A stretch of 64,000 nt of DNA from Stenotrophomonas lactitubi (GCF_002803515.1 NZ_PHQX01000001.1:1984001-2048000); one strand, 5' to 3'; positions 44,386-53,861 are shown, counted from the first letter of the stretch. The notes: generated by a model not told the origin, from the sequence alone. Made by a program: numbers and translations.

Positions 44386-45576
44386 TTACAGCGGACGGCC
44401 GATGCCCGAGCAGGTGCTCGGGTTGTTCACGGCGCCGGCATTGCTGGCGGTCGCGAAGCGGGTACGGACCGCATCACGCCAGGCCTTGGTCAGCGGGATG
44501 AACTTGTGCGCGCGGATGGCCGCATCGTTCGGGCCCTGCTCGACGCCGGCGACCACGACGCTGCCGTAATGGCGGGTCAGGAAGCCACGGACGTTGGCGC
44601 CAACAGTGGCGTTCTTGTAGCACTGGCCGAACACGAAGTTGGTGTAGCCAGCGATCGGATAGCCCGCGGACGGGTTGCCGAACACCGGCACCCAGTTGGC
44701 GGGGTTTTCAGCAGCGGCGCCGGTCGGCGGAGCAGCGGTCTCCAGGGTCGCCTGCACGCTCACTTCATCCGGCGAGAAGCCCTTGACCTTGGCCACCTTG
44801 GTGGCGTCGACCAGGCTCGGGATCACGTCCGGGCCAACGTAGCCGACGCGGCCGTCAACGGCGTACACCGCGTTGTACAGCGAGGTGCCACCGGTAGCCG
44901 GAGCGGCGATGAAGTTCGACGGCACGGTGGTGAACAGGTTGGCGAAGGTCGACTGCACCGAGAACGCCGGCACGCCGTTGGTCAGCTTCAGGGTGGTACC
45001 GGAGACGTCGGCCGGCTGGCAGGCGCTGGTCAGGAAGCGGGCCAGCAGCTCGCTGGTACCGCTGCTCTCGCCACGGTAGACGACCTGGATGTTGCCGCTG
45101 CGGTTGCTGTCGATGCTCGACCAGCTGGTGATCTTGCCCGAGAAGATGCCGCAGATCTGCGCAACCGACAGGTCAACCGCCGAACCGGCCTTGTTGAACG
45201 GAACGGTGACCGAGGTGGCAACCGAAGGAATCTGCACCAACGCGCCGAAGCGGTTGGTATCGCCAGCCACGTTGTAGGTGCTGTTGTAGGTGTTCAGCTC
45301 GGTGCCGCTCAGCACCGAATCACTGCCAGCGAAATGCACGGTGCCAGTGGTCGAGAACAGCGCCGAGTTGTTTTCCAGGAAGGCCTTCTTGCCGGTGCCC
45401 GAACCGGTCACGGCGTAGCTGAAGTTGGCCGGCAGGATGCTGTCGGCCTGGCCCTTGTAGAGGTCGGCCGGCAGCGAAGCGCCGCCGCCGGTGACGGCGG
45501 TCTGGGCCGAAGCGGCGCCAGCAGTGGCGAGCAGCGCGGTAGCAACCAGCGCGGCCAGGGTCTTGTACTTGTTCAT
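44386..45576 (-). CDS. DING/PstS-like phosphate-binding protein
   Basis: 396-residue exported binding protein. Signal peptide MNKYKTLAALVATALLATAG, cut after ASA. TGGGASLPADLYKG resembles the DINGGGATLP start of DING proteins; phosphate-binding blocks are YAVTGSGTGKKAFLENN, VHFAGSDSVLSGTEL and VYRGESSGTSELLARFL. Two Cys near the end may form a disulfide. There are no ABC transporter genes beside it, so it is not a standard PstS; in P. aeruginosa a DING protein lies at the same place, next to the Hxc genes, and DING proteins are Hxc substrates. AGGAGA precedes the ATG; a terminator follows. Confidence 0.87.
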   Translation of the reverse strand: MNKYKTLAALVATALLATAGAASAQTAVTGGGASLPADLYKGQADSILPANFSYAVTGSGTGKKAFLENNSALFSTTGTVHFAGSDSVLSGTELNTYNSTYNVAGDTNRFGALVQIPSVATSVTVPFNKAGSAVDLSVAQICGIFSGKITSWSSIDSNRSGNIQVVYRGESSGTSELLARFLTSACQPADVSGTTLKLTNGVPAFSVQSTFANLFTTVPSNFIAAPATGGTSLYNAVYAVDGRVGYVGPDVIPSLVDATKVAKVKGFSPDEVSVQATLETAAPPTGAAAENPANWVPVFGNPSAGYPIAGYTNFVFGQCYKNATVGANVRGFLTRHYGSVVVAGVEQGPNDAAIRAHKFIPLTKAWRDAVRTRFATASNAGAVNNPSTCSGIGRPL

Positions 45577-45775
45577 GATCTTCTCCTGAAGGGTTTACTG
45601 CGAAGGTGAAACACCAAGGGAGGAACGGTCACTACACGCCTGCTGCCGCCGAGGGCCTCCCAGCCCACTCTGCGGCGACAGGGACATGCTGGTCGCCGCC
45701 GATGACAGGCCGCTTAAGAAACCTGTGGAAGATCGAAAAAAGGTGTGGAGGATTGTGTGGAGAAACCGGGCATCT

Positions 45776-45799
45776 GTAGATCCACGCCATGCGTGGATG
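45776..45799 (+). repeat. Single SMAG element
   Basis: GTAGATCCACGCCATGCGTG followed by GATG, directly after the gspF stop and ahead of the promoter of the DING-like gene. Confidence 0.88.
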
Positions 45800-45803
45800 C
45801 ACG

Positions 45804-47003
45804 TCATTGCACCAGCTGGTTCATTTCCATGATCGGCATCAGCACGGCCAGCACTATGGTCAGCACCACGCCCCCCATCACCAGGATCATCGTGGGCTCC
45901 AGCAATGCCGTAAGTGCCATCGCACGGCGTTCGATCTCGCGCGAGATGGTCTGTGCAGCGCGGTCGAGCAACGGCGCCAATGAACCGGTCTTCTCGCCAC
46001 TGGCCACCAGATGCACCAGGATCGGCGGATACACTTTCTGCACCTTCAACGCAGCGCCAAGCGAAGTACCCTCGCGCACGCGAGCGGCCACATCATCGGC
46101 ACAGCGCGCCAGCAGCGCGTTGCCCAGTGTCTGTCGTGCGGCGTCCAGTGCGCGCAGCAGGGGCACGCCGGCGTCCAGCAGGATCGCCAGTGTCGATGCA
46201 AAGCGAGCGCTGTTCACGCCCAGCACGAAACGGCCCACCATCGGTACGCGCAACAGCAGGCTGTCCCAGCGCAGACGCAGATCCGGCCGCCGCAGTGCCA
46301 GCCGCCAGCCCACCACCAGCGCGCCGATGCCCAATCCCGTCCATACGCCCCACGCGCGTACGAAAGCACTGGCCGCCAGCATCACCTGGGTCAGCATCGG
46401 CAGCGTCTGCCGTGCCTGCACGAATGCAGTCACCACCTGGGGCACCACGTAGCTGAGCAGGAAGATCACGATCGCCACCGACACCAGGCTGATCGCTGCC
46501 GGGTAGATGAATGCCGTCAGTACCTTCGCCTGCAGCGCGTTGCGCTCTTCGATGTAGTCGGCCAGACGTTCCATCACCCGCGCCAGATCGCCGGAATCCT
46601 CACCGGCGCCCACCAGGGCACGATAGATCCCAGGGAAATCGCGCGGCCGCGCCGCCAGCGCCACGGTCAGCCGCTGGCCAGCGCGCACATCGGCACGCAC
46701 TGCGGTGAGTGCCTGCGCAACGTGCGGGCGTTCGGCCTGTTCGATCACCGCGCTCAACGCGCTTTCCAGCGGCAGGCTGGCAGCCAGCAGGCTGGCAAGT
46801 TGCCGCGTGGCCCAGGCCAGTTCGCTGGCCGACAGCCTGCGCGTGCCCCAGCCACTGCCGGCATCGCGTGCGGCTGATACCTGTACCGGTGTCAGCCCGC
46901 GCCCGCGCAGTTGCTGGCGCACGCCGCGCGCGTTGTCGGCGTCCAGCTGTCCCTTCTCGATGCGCCCCTGTGCGTTGGCGGCCTGGTAGTCGAACAGTGC
47001 CAT
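45804..47003 (-). CDS. gspF: Type II secretion inner-membrane platform protein GspF
   Basis: 399-residue polytopic protein. The ATG at 47003 (MALFDYQAANAQGRIEKGQL) is preceded by GAGG and gives the normal GspF start; an upstream GTG at 47021 is unlikely. Two T2SSF domains (ASELAWATRQLASLLAASLP; NSARFASTLAILLDAGVPLL) and three membrane segments including ALLEPTMILVMGGVVLTIVL. Last gene of the gspGKLMDEF run. Confidence 0.93.
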   Translation of the reverse strand: MALFDYQAANAQGRIEKGQLDADNARGVRQQLRGRGLTPVQVSAARDAGSGWGTRRLSASELAWATRQLASLLAASLPLESALSAVIEQAERPHVAQALTAVRADVRAGQRLTVALAARPRDFPGIYRALVGAGEDSGDLARVMERLADYIEERNALQAKVLTAFIYPAAISLVSVAIVIFLLSYVVPQVVTAFVQARQTLPMLTQVMLAASAFVRAWGVWTGLGIGALVVGWRLALRRPDLRLRWDSLLLRVPMVGRFVLGVNSARFASTLAILLDAGVPLLRALDAARQTLGNALLARCADDVAARVREGTSLGAALKVQKVYPPILVHLVASGEKTGSLAPLLDRAAQTISREIERRAMALTALLEPTMILVMGGVVLTIVLAVLMPIMEMNQLVQ

Positions 47004-47010
47004 GCGCGCC

Positions 47011-48453
47011 TCAGTCGTCACCGGTCACGCGCAGGATCTCCTCCAGCGTGGTCACCCCGCTGTCGACCCAGCGCTGCCCGTCCTGGCGCAGGCTGCGCAT
47101 GCCGGCACGCCGCGCCGCCTCGCGCAGCGCGGGTTCGCCCTGCCCTTCATGGATCAATGCCCGCACGCGCTCATCCACCACGAACAGCTCATGGATGCCG
47201 GTGCGCCCGCGGTAGCCGCTGTTCGCGCAGGCTGAGCAGCCTACGGCCCGCCACACCGTGCGCCCCTCGGTATCGAGTTCGGCACGCCGACACTGCAGGC
47301 ACAGCCTGCGCACCAGCCGCTGCGCCAGTACACCGCGCAGCGATGAGGCCAGCAGGAACGGTTCCACACCCATGTCGGCCAGGCGGGTCACCGCCGAGAT
47401 CGCATCGTTGGTATGCAGCGATGCCAGCACGCCATGGCCGGTCAGCGACGACTGCACCGCGATCTGCGCCGTTTCCAGGTCACGGATCTCACCGATCATG
47501 ATGGTGTCCGGATCCTGGCGCAGGATCGCGCGCAATGCCGCGCCGAAGCTCATGCCGATGCGCGCGTTGACCTGGATCTGGCCGATGCCGGCGAAGTCGT
47601 ACTCCACCGGGTCCTCCACGGTGAGGATGTTGCTGGTGCTGCTGTCGAGCTGCCCCAGTGCCGCATACAGCGAGGTGGTCTTGCCGCTACCGGTCGGCCC
47701 GGTCACCAGCACGATGCCATGCGGCTGGCGGATCAACCCGGTGAAGGTGGCCAGCGTATCGTCGGCCATGCCCAACCGCTGCAGCTGCAGACGCCCGGCA
47801 TCCTTTTCCAGCAGGCGCAGCACCGCGCGCTCGCCATGTCCCGTCGGCACCGTGGACACGCGGATGTCCAGTGGTCGGCCGCCCACACGGATGGCGATGC
47901 GCCCATCCTGCGGCAGGCGCTTCTCGGCGATATCCAGGTGGGCCATGATCTTGATGCGCGATACCAGCGCCGCATGCAGCGCACGCCGTGGCTGCACCAT
48001 GTCACGCAGGGTGCCATCGACGCGGTAGCGCACCACCGAATGCGTTTCGAAAGGTTCGATGTGCAGGTCGCTGGCGCCATCACGCGCGGCCTGCGCCAAC
48101 AGCGCGTTGATCATGCGGATCACCGGCGCGTCATCCTGCGCGTCCAGCAGATCGGTCACCTCGGGCATGTCCTGCATCAGCCGGTCGAGATCGACCTCAC
48201 TTTCGGCCGCGCCGACCACCGCAGCGGCATCGCCACCGTCACGATACTGTTCGCCCAACCGCTGCTGCCAGACCGCCGCATCCAGCACCTGGAACGGTAC
48301 CGGCCCGTGCCGGCGGCGCAGCTCGGCCACGGCCCAGGCGGCGGTCTCGGCGGTGCCCAGCAGTACCGGCGCGCCGCCTGCTTCGGCCAGCATCACCCCG
48401 TGGCTGCGCACCCAGGCATACGGCAGCAATGGCAACGGCACGGGCATGCTCAT
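47011..48453 (-). CDS. gspE: Type II secretion ATPase GspE
   Basis: 480-residue hexameric ATPase driving pseudopilus assembly. Walker A GPTGSGKTT at 252-260, Walker B TIMIGEIRD at about 317-325, Asp box ILTVEDPVEYDFAGIGQIQV, His box SLHTND, and the zinc-binding tetracysteine motif C385-x2-C388 ... C406-x2-C409. ATG overlaps the gspD stop. Confidence 0.95.
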   Translation of the reverse strand: MSMPVPLPLLPYAWVRSHGVMLAEAGGAPVLLGTAETAAWAVAELRRRHGPVPFQVLDAAVWQQRLGEQYRDGGDAAAVVGAAESEVDLDRLMQDMPEVTDLLDAQDDAPVIRMINALLAQAARDGASDLHIEPFETHSVVRYRVDGTLRDMVQPRRALHAALVSRIKIMAHLDIAEKRLPQDGRIAIRVGGRPLDIRVSTVPTGHGERAVLRLLEKDAGRLQLQRLGMADDTLATFTGLIRQPHGIVLVTGPTGSGKTTSLYAALGQLDSSTSNILTVEDPVEYDFAGIGQIQVNARIGMSFGAALRAILRQDPDTIMIGEIRDLETAQIAVQSSLTGHGVLASLHTNDAISAVTRLADMGVEPFLLASSLRGVLAQRLVRRLCLQCRRAELDTEGRTVWRAVGCSACANSGYRGRTGIHELFVVDERVRALIHEGQGEPALREAARRAGMRSLRQDGQRWVDSGVTTLEEILRVTGDD

Positions 48454-50825
48454 GGCCCGATGACCAGTTCCGGGGTGTAGCCCAACCCGCGCAGCTGCTG
48501 CAGCGCCGGGTCGAGCGTGGCCGGGTCGCGCGCCACCCGCACCCGCAGACGCTGTCCCGTTTCACCCGGCGTGGTCTCGGCATAGGCCTGCAGGCCAAGC
48601 GCGCGCACCTGTGCCACGGCCTGGGTCGCACGCGCCGCATCCAGCCCCTGCGCGTACTGCACCACCTGCACATTGCCCTCGCTGGCCGGATACAACGACG
48701 CAAGGCTGCCGTTCTGCAACGGCTGGCCCTGGCCATCACGCGCATTGCCCTGGCCAAGCACCGACAGGTCCTGCGGCGGCAGCTGCGGTGCCGACAGCGC
48801 CGGCAACGCCCAGCTCTGCACCGGCTGCGCAGCGGCCTGTGCATTGCGCATGTAGTCATAGCGGTCGCGGGTCAGGCGCTGTCCGGCGGCCGGATCGCGC
48901 ACCACGTGCGGGCGCAGGAACACCATCAGGTTGGTCTTGGCCCGCTTGCGCGTATCGCTGCGGAACAGCGCGCCCAGCACCGGAATCTTCCCCAGCCCCG
49001 GTACGGCGTCGCGGCCATGGCTGACGCTGTCTTCCAGCAGGCCACCCAGCACCATGATCTGGCCGTCATCGAGCAGCACGCTGGTATCCAGCGCCCGCTT
49101 GTTGGTGATGATGCCGGCGCTGCCCGAGCTCTGCGCATCGATGCTGCTGACTTCCTGGTAGATGTCCAGCTTCACCGTGCCGCCTTCGGAAATCTGCGGG
49201 CGCACCCGCAGCTTCAGGCCCACGTCCTCGCGTTCGATGGTCTGGAACGGGTTGTTGCTGCCACCGCCACCGTCGGTCACATAGCGGCCACTGACGAAGG
49301 GCACGGTCTGCCCGACCATGATGCTGGCCGCCTCGTTGTCCAGCGTCATCAGGTTCGGCGTGGAGAGGATGTTGGCGCCGCCCTTGCTCTGCAGGGCGTT
49401 GGCCAGCGCCTTCATGTTGAGGATCTGGCCGACGCCCGGCAGGTTGATCGTGCCGTCGATCACGCCGATGTTCAGGCCGTCCTTCGGCAGTACATCCAGC
49501 GTGGTGCGCGCAGTGGTGCTGATGCCACTGCCACCGGTGGTACCGCCGAAGTGGGTGCCACCGAACGTGCGGCCGTTGCCCAGCATCCATTGCACTCCCA
49601 GTTCAGCGGCATCGGTCTGGTTGACCTCCACGATCAGGCTTTCCACCAGCACCTGCGCCCGACGCTGGTCGAGCTGGTCGATCACCCGCCGCAGGTTGCG
49701 GTACACCGGCTCTGGGGCGGAAATCAGCAAGGTGTTGGTGGCGATGTCAGCCTGCACCGAGATGCCGTTCTGGCTGAAACCGCTGCTGCCGGCATCGATC
49801 GGATCACGACGCCCCGGGTCAAGCCGCGGCGATTCCAGCGCATTGCCCTTGCTCTTGCCCTGCGCAGGTTGCGCCGGCGTGCTGGCGTTGCGGCTGGTCT
49901 CGCCCGGCAATGCGGTGATACCGTCGCTGCTGCCCATCGCCGGCGCATCGCTCTGCCCTGCCACCACGCCACGCAGCACTCCGGCCAGCTGGGTGGCCTG
50001 GGCATTGCGCAGGTACACCACATGCAGGTTGCCGGACTCGTCCTGGGCCTTGTCCAGCTTCTCCACCAGCTGCCGCGCCAGGCGCGTGCGGCCCGGGCTG
50101 CTGGAGCGCAGCAGCACGCTGTTGCTGCGCGGGTCGGCCATCACCACCACCTTCTGCGCCGGCTCCGCGCCCTGCGCATCCAGCAACGGTGCGACCATCG
50201 CCGCCACGTCCACGGCAATGCCCTGCTGCAGCTTGACCACGTCGGTGTCCATGCCGGCCGGCGTATCCACGCTGGCAATTACCCGCGCGATGCGCTCCAG
50301 GTTGTCGGCGTAGTCGGTGATGACCAGCGTGTTGTTGCCTGGGTTCGCGGTGATCGGATTATCCGGGCTGATCATCGGCCGCAGCACCGCCACCAGCGCC
50401 GCCGCGCTTTCGTAGCGCAGGGCAAACGTGCGCGTGGTTATCTCGCCTCCCGCACCGCCGGCACCAACGCGCCCGCCCAGCAGCTTGGCATCGGCCTGCG
50501 GTACCACCCGGCTGACGCCCCCGCTTTCAACCACGGCAAAGCCGCGCATGCGCAATGCACCCAGCAACAGCTGGTAAGCCTGCACACGGCTGACCGGCCC
50601 ATCGGAGACCACGGTCATCTTGCCGGTCACCCGTGGATCGACCAGGAACTGGCGGCCGGTGAAGCGTGCCGCCATGCGCAGCACCCCGCCGATATCGGTG
50701 TCCACCAGGTTCAGCTGTACCGGTTCGTCACTGGCGTCCTGCGCCTGCACCGCCGCCGGAAGATGGGCCAGGCCCACCACCAGTGCCAGTACCGCGCTGC
50801 AGCCCAGGCTGCGCATCGACTTCAT
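48450..50825 (-). CDS. gspD: Type II secretion secretin GspD with C-terminal SPOR-like extension
   Basis: 791-residue outer-membrane secretin. Signal peptide to AVQA, N0 domain (VQLNLVDTDIGGVLRMAARF), N1-N3 repeats, then the secretin core (VLVESLIVEVNQTDAAELGV; VGLKLRVRPQISEGGTVKLD; GRDAVPGLGKIPVLGALFRS). Past the core there is an unusual tail: a Pro/Gln linker and about 75 residues (VQVVQYAQGLDAARATQAVA ... LRVRVARDPATLDPALQQLR) that read like a SPOR peptidoglycan-binding domain where an S-domain for a pilotin would normally be. Overlaps gspM and gspE by four bases each. Confidence 0.94.
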   Translation of the reverse strand: MKSMRSLGCSAVLALVVGLAHLPAAVQAQDASDEPVQLNLVDTDIGGVLRMAARFTGRQFLVDPRVTGKMTVVSDGPVSRVQAYQLLLGALRMRGFAVVESGGVSRVVPQADAKLLGGRVGAGGAGGEITTRTFALRYESAAALVAVLRPMISPDNPITANPGNNTLVITDYADNLERIARVIASVDTPAGMDTDVVKLQQGIAVDVAAMVAPLLDAQGAEPAQKVVVMADPRSNSVLLRSSSPGRTRLARQLVEKLDKAQDESGNLHVVYLRNAQATQLAGVLRGVVAGQSDAPAMGSSDGITALPGETSRNASTPAQPAQGKSKGNALESPRLDPGRRDPIDAGSSGFSQNGISVQADIATNTLLISAPEPVYRNLRRVIDQLDQRRAQVLVESLIVEVNQTDAAELGVQWMLGNGRTFGGTHFGGTTGGSGISTTARTTLDVLPKDGLNIGVIDGTINLPGVGQILNMKALANALQSKGGANILSTPNLMTLDNEAASIMVGQTVPFVSGRYVTDGGGGSNNPFQTIEREDVGLKLRVRPQISEGGTVKLDIYQEVSSIDAQSSGSAGIITNKRALDTSVLLDDGQIMVLGGLLEDSVSHGRDAVPGLGKIPVLGALFRSDTRKRAKTNLMVFLRPHVVRDPAAGQRLTRDRYDYMRNAQAAAQPVQSWALPALSAPQLPPQDLSVLGQGNARDGQGQPLQNGSLASLYPASEGNVQVVQYAQGLDAARATQAVAQVRALGLQAYAETTPGETGQRLRVRVARDPATLDPALQQLRGLGYTPELVIGP

Positions 50826-51349
50826 GGATGGCCACCGCCATTGGCGGCCATCACGATGTTTCCGGAAATCCGTGCCGCCGGCATGTTCGCGTCCCCTGTG
50901 CGTTGCAGTTGCAGTTGCTGCAGTTCGATGGCCGGGTCGGCCAGCAAGGGCAGCAGCCAGTTCCAGAGCGCATCGGCGGGCACACTGCGCACCTGCAGGT
51001 GCCAGCGCCCGTCACGCGTTTCGATATGCAGGCTGCCGGCAAGGCCGGCAGCGGTGATCTGCTGGCGCAGCCCGGCAAGCGTCGGGTGCTGGCCCTGCGC
51101 CTGCTGCTGTTGTTCACGGGCACGCAGCAGCGGTGCAAGTGCCGCCGACTGTGCCTGCAGCCGAGGCAGTTCAGCCTGCCAATGGCTGCGCTGTTTCAGC
51201 AGCGGCTGCAGCCAGCTCAGCCACAGTGCAGCCGCCGCTATCGCGGCAGCCATCAACAGCAGCATCGCGCGCTCGCGCGCCGCCAGCCGCTGCCAACGCT
51301 GCTGCAATCCATGCAGGGAGGCAGCTGGGCGCAACCCGGCTGCGGTCAT
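50822..51349 (-). CDS. gspM: Type II secretion protein GspM
   Basis: 175-residue bitopic protein: helix AMLLLMAAAIAAAALWLSWL (about 28-47), a coiled stretch with QQQQAQGQ, and the ferredoxin-like GspM domain (GLRQQITAAGLAGSLHIETR, LWNWLLPLLADPAIELQQLQ). ATGA overlaps at both ends link it to gspL and gspD. Confidence 0.88.
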   Translation of the reverse strand: MTAAGLRPAASLHGLQQRWQRLAARERAMLLLMAAAIAAAALWLSWLQPLLKQRSHWQAELPRLQAQSAALAPLLRAREQQQQAQGQHPTLAGLRQQITAAGLAGSLHIETRDGRWHLQVRSVPADALWNWLLPLLADPAIELQQLQLQRTGDANMPAARISGNIVMAANGGGHP

Positions 51350-52512
51350 GGCGCGGCCCCGCTGCTGATCCGCAACCGGCCACCGGTTTCGCGCGCAAGC
51401 TGCAGCCCCTGTGCCTGCGTCGCCTGTTGCCAGCGCTCCAGCCGTTGCGCGTCCTCGGCCAACGCCTGCGCGTCGGCATCAAGTTCCATTTCCAACTGGC
51501 CCGGCTGATAGCGCAGGCTACGAATCTGGCCAGCCAACTCAGGTATGGCCTGCAGCACGCTGGCAACCTGCTGCTGCACGGCAGGAAGCGTCGGTGGCGC
51601 TGCCGGCACCGCCAGTGCCCGCCGTGCCTGCAACACCGGGTCGACCACATCGTGGATCTCCGGGAAGTGCGTGCTGAACTGCCGCGCCATGTCCTGCCGC
51701 AAGGCTTCACCCTCGCCATGCCAGCGCGATACCTGCAGTTGCAGGCCCAGCGCAGCTAGCACCGCCGCCGCCAACGCAAGGCCGATGGCCAGCCGCGGCA
51801 CACCTGTACCCATGGCCGGCAACGGCAGCGACCAGCCAGGCAGCGGACCGCTGGACTGCGCCGCCTGCGCCAACACGCTGGCTGGCAGGCGCTCGGCCCA
51901 GGCAGGCGGTACGGCATCGATCCACTGCACCGCCTGCACCCCAGCCTGCTGCAAGCGTACGGCAAGCATCTGCATCACCGAGGGCAGGTCACGCCCGCTG
52001 CACCATTGCACGAAGCCACGATCACGGCCGCAGCGGACCAGTACATGCTCGCCACACAACTGCAAGGTGGCCTGCCCGGCCGACCACGGCAGCAGCAAGG
52101 GCGTCGGATGCAGCGCCTGCAACTGCAGCCCACAGTCCTGCAACTGCTGTTGTACCCGCGCAATCGCCTGCAGGCCAAGCCACGCCACCGCCACCGTGCC
52201 ATCGGCCGCCTGCGTGCCATGGCCGAGCGCGACCTCCTGCAGATCATCCAGCAGCATCGCTTCCACTTCGCCCTGCAGGGCCGCCTGCAGGCGGCGCCCG
52301 GACAGCGGCGGCAGCTGCAGCTCCAGCAGGATCAGGTCCTGCGGGTCCAGGCTCGCATGCACCATTGCCTGCGGAAAGCGCTGGCCCAGCGTCGACAGAC
52401 GGTCGCTGCCCGTCGCCAGTACACGGTCCTTGTCCAGCTGCGCCCATTCGACCGCGCTGTCCCCATCCAATCGATCCAGCGCCGGCAGGCGCATTCTCAG
52501 TTGCGTGCTCAT
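51346..52512 (-). CDS. gspL: Type II secretion protein GspL
   Basis: 388-residue protein. The cytoplasmic actin-like domain has the GspL pattern (FPQAMVHASLDPQDLILLEL; AVAWLGLQAIARVQQQLQDC), then a membrane helix (VPRLAIGLALAAAVLAALGL, about 240-260) and periplasmic domain (PEIHDVVDPVLQARRALAVP). ATG at 52512 overlaps the gspK stop. Anchors GspE to the membrane platform. Confidence 0.92.
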   Translation of the reverse strand: MSTQLRMRLPALDRLDGDSAVEWAQLDKDRVLATGSDRLSTLGQRFPQAMVHASLDPQDLILLELQLPPLSGRRLQAALQGEVEAMLLDDLQEVALGHGTQAADGTVAVAWLGLQAIARVQQQLQDCGLQLQALHPTPLLLPWSAGQATLQLCGEHVLVRCGRDRGFVQWCSGRDLPSVMQMLAVRLQQAGVQAVQWIDAVPPAWAERLPASVLAQAAQSSGPLPGWSLPLPAMGTGVPRLAIGLALAAAVLAALGLQLQVSRWHGEGEALRQDMARQFSTHFPEIHDVVDPVLQARRALAVPAAPPTLPAVQQQVASVLQAIPELAGQIRSLRYQPGQLEMELDADAQALAEDAQRLERWQQATQAQGLQLARETGGRLRISSGAAP

Positions 52513-53414
52513 GCACCGATCCTTGTCCATACCCGTTGCACACGCACGCTGTCGTCGCGGTACTCGCGCCAGATCAATGCGCGGAAATCCACCGATGCGC
52601 CGTCTGCCTGTACCTGGCCAACCGCCAGGAACCACTCGCTGTGGATACCCAGCGGCATCACCGCCATCTGTTCGTTGCTCAGCTGCAGCCGGTTGGCGAT
52701 GTCACCGCGATTGAGCAGCCAGTGGCCACGATCGCGCTCGCCCAGCAGCGCCTGCAGGCGCCCGGCATCCACCCCGGGTGCAATCGCCTGCAGCACGGCG
52801 ATATCACTTGTATTGGCGTTGACCAGGGTCTGTGCAGGCAGCACCACCGTGCGCCGTTCCAATGCCTGTACCGCCACCGGATCGGCGCCGGCCAGCACCT
52901 GTTCGATCAGCGACTCGCGCGGCAACGGCGCACGCGCCTGCCGCTCGCCATCGCGCAGGCGCGACTGGATCTGCGTTGCGGCGCTGGCACAGGCGGCGCG
53001 AGGCAGCCCCTGCCCGGCACACAGGGTGGTGAACGCACGCAGTGCCTCCGCTGCAGGTTGGCCGTCGGCCAGCAGCGTGCGCAGGTTGAACCTCGACTGC
53101 GCGTCCACCAGCTGCAGGTGCACCGGCAGTGGCACCTGCAGCTGCAGCGGACGCGCCCAGCGTCCGCTGCCAACAGTGGTCAATTGCTCGCGCGCGTCGT
53201 CACGCAACTGCTGCGCCGCGCGCTCGAGGGTGGCGTCCACCGCCATACGCACCTGCATGCGCAGCTGATCGCTGCGTACCGCACGCAGCTGCGCCGATTG
53301 ACGGGTCAGCAGTGCCGTGGCGATCACCGCCACCAGTGCCACCACCAGCATCGCCACGATCACCGCCATGCCCTGCTGGCGGGCAAACGCACCTGGAATT
53401 TTACGGCGTGCCAT
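52509..53414 (-). CDS. gspK: Type II secretion pseudopilus tip protein GspK
   Basis: 301-residue large minor pseudopilin. N-terminal QQG|MAVIVAMLVVALVAVIATA lacks the Glu at +5, as is typical for GspK. Body includes RFNLRTLLADGQPAAEALRA, LNRGDIANRLQLS and TLVNANTSDIAVLQAIAPGV, matching the GspK SAM-like domains. It is separated by 21 kb from its usual partners gspH, I and J. Confidence 0.93.
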   Translation of the reverse strand: MARRKIPGAFARQQGMAVIVAMLVVALVAVIATALLTRQSAQLRAVRSDQLRMQVRMAVDATLERAAQQLRDDAREQLTTVGSGRWARPLQLQVPLPVHLQLVDAQSRFNLRTLLADGQPAAEALRAFTTLCAGQGLPRAACASAATQIQSRLRDGERQARAPLPRESLIEQVLAGADPVAVQALERRTVVLPAQTLVNANTSDIAVLQAIAPGVDAGRLQALLGERDRGHWLLNRGDIANRLQLSNEQMAVMPLGIHSEWFLAVGQVQADGASVDFRALIWREYRDDSVRVQRVWTRIGA

Positions 53415-53423
53415 TGTCTGGCC

Positions 53424-53861
53424 TCACAACTGCCAGGAGCCGATATCCGCGTTGCCGGCCTCACCGCCGGGCTTGCTGTCGGCCCCCAGTGAGAACACGT
53501 CGATATCGCCGTGCGTGCCGGGGTTCTGGTACTGGTACGGGTGCCCCCACGGGTCATCCGGCAGGCGGTCGAGGTAGGGCGTTACCGGCATCGCGCCGCT
53601 CCCCTGCGGCGGTTTCACCAGCGTCTGCAAGCCCTGCTCGGCGCTGGGATAACGCCCATTGTCCAGCCGGTACAGCTTCATGGCCTGCATCAGCGCGGCG
53701 ATGTCCTGGCGCGCGGCCACCACGCGGGCCTGGTCGGGGCGATCCATCAACCGGGGCACGATCAGTGCGGCCAGAATGCCGATGATGACCACCACCACCA
53801 TGATCTCGATCAGGCTGAAGCCCTGCTGCCGAGCCCTGCGACCACCCATCTGCGTTGCCAT
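53424..53861 (-). CDS. gspG: Type II secretion major pseudopilin GspG
   Basis: 145-residue major pseudopilin. Site QQG|FSLIEIMVVVVIIGILAA with Glu +5; conserved calcium-loop sequence YLDRLPDDPWGHPYQYQNPG and FSLGADSKPGGEAGNADIGS. First gene of the minus-strand gspGKLMDEF operon. Confidence 0.95.
   Translation of the reverse strand: MATQMGGRRARQQGFSLIEIMVVVVIIGILAALIVPRLMDRPDQARVVAARQDIAALMQAMKLYRLDNGRYPSAEQGLQTLVKPPQGSGAMPVTPYLDRLPDDPWGHPYQYQNPGTHGDIDVFSLGADSKPGGEAGNADIGSWQL

Noticed and set aside
45721..45770. Repeated CTCCACAC motifs upstream of the DING-like gene as a Pho box
   Set aside because: The period is 12 rather than 11 and the sequence does not match CTGTCAT; only a single CTGTCAT half-site exists nearby.
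48429..51368. 979-codon open frame on the plus strand
   Set aside because: Antisense to gspD and gspM; third-position GC effect.
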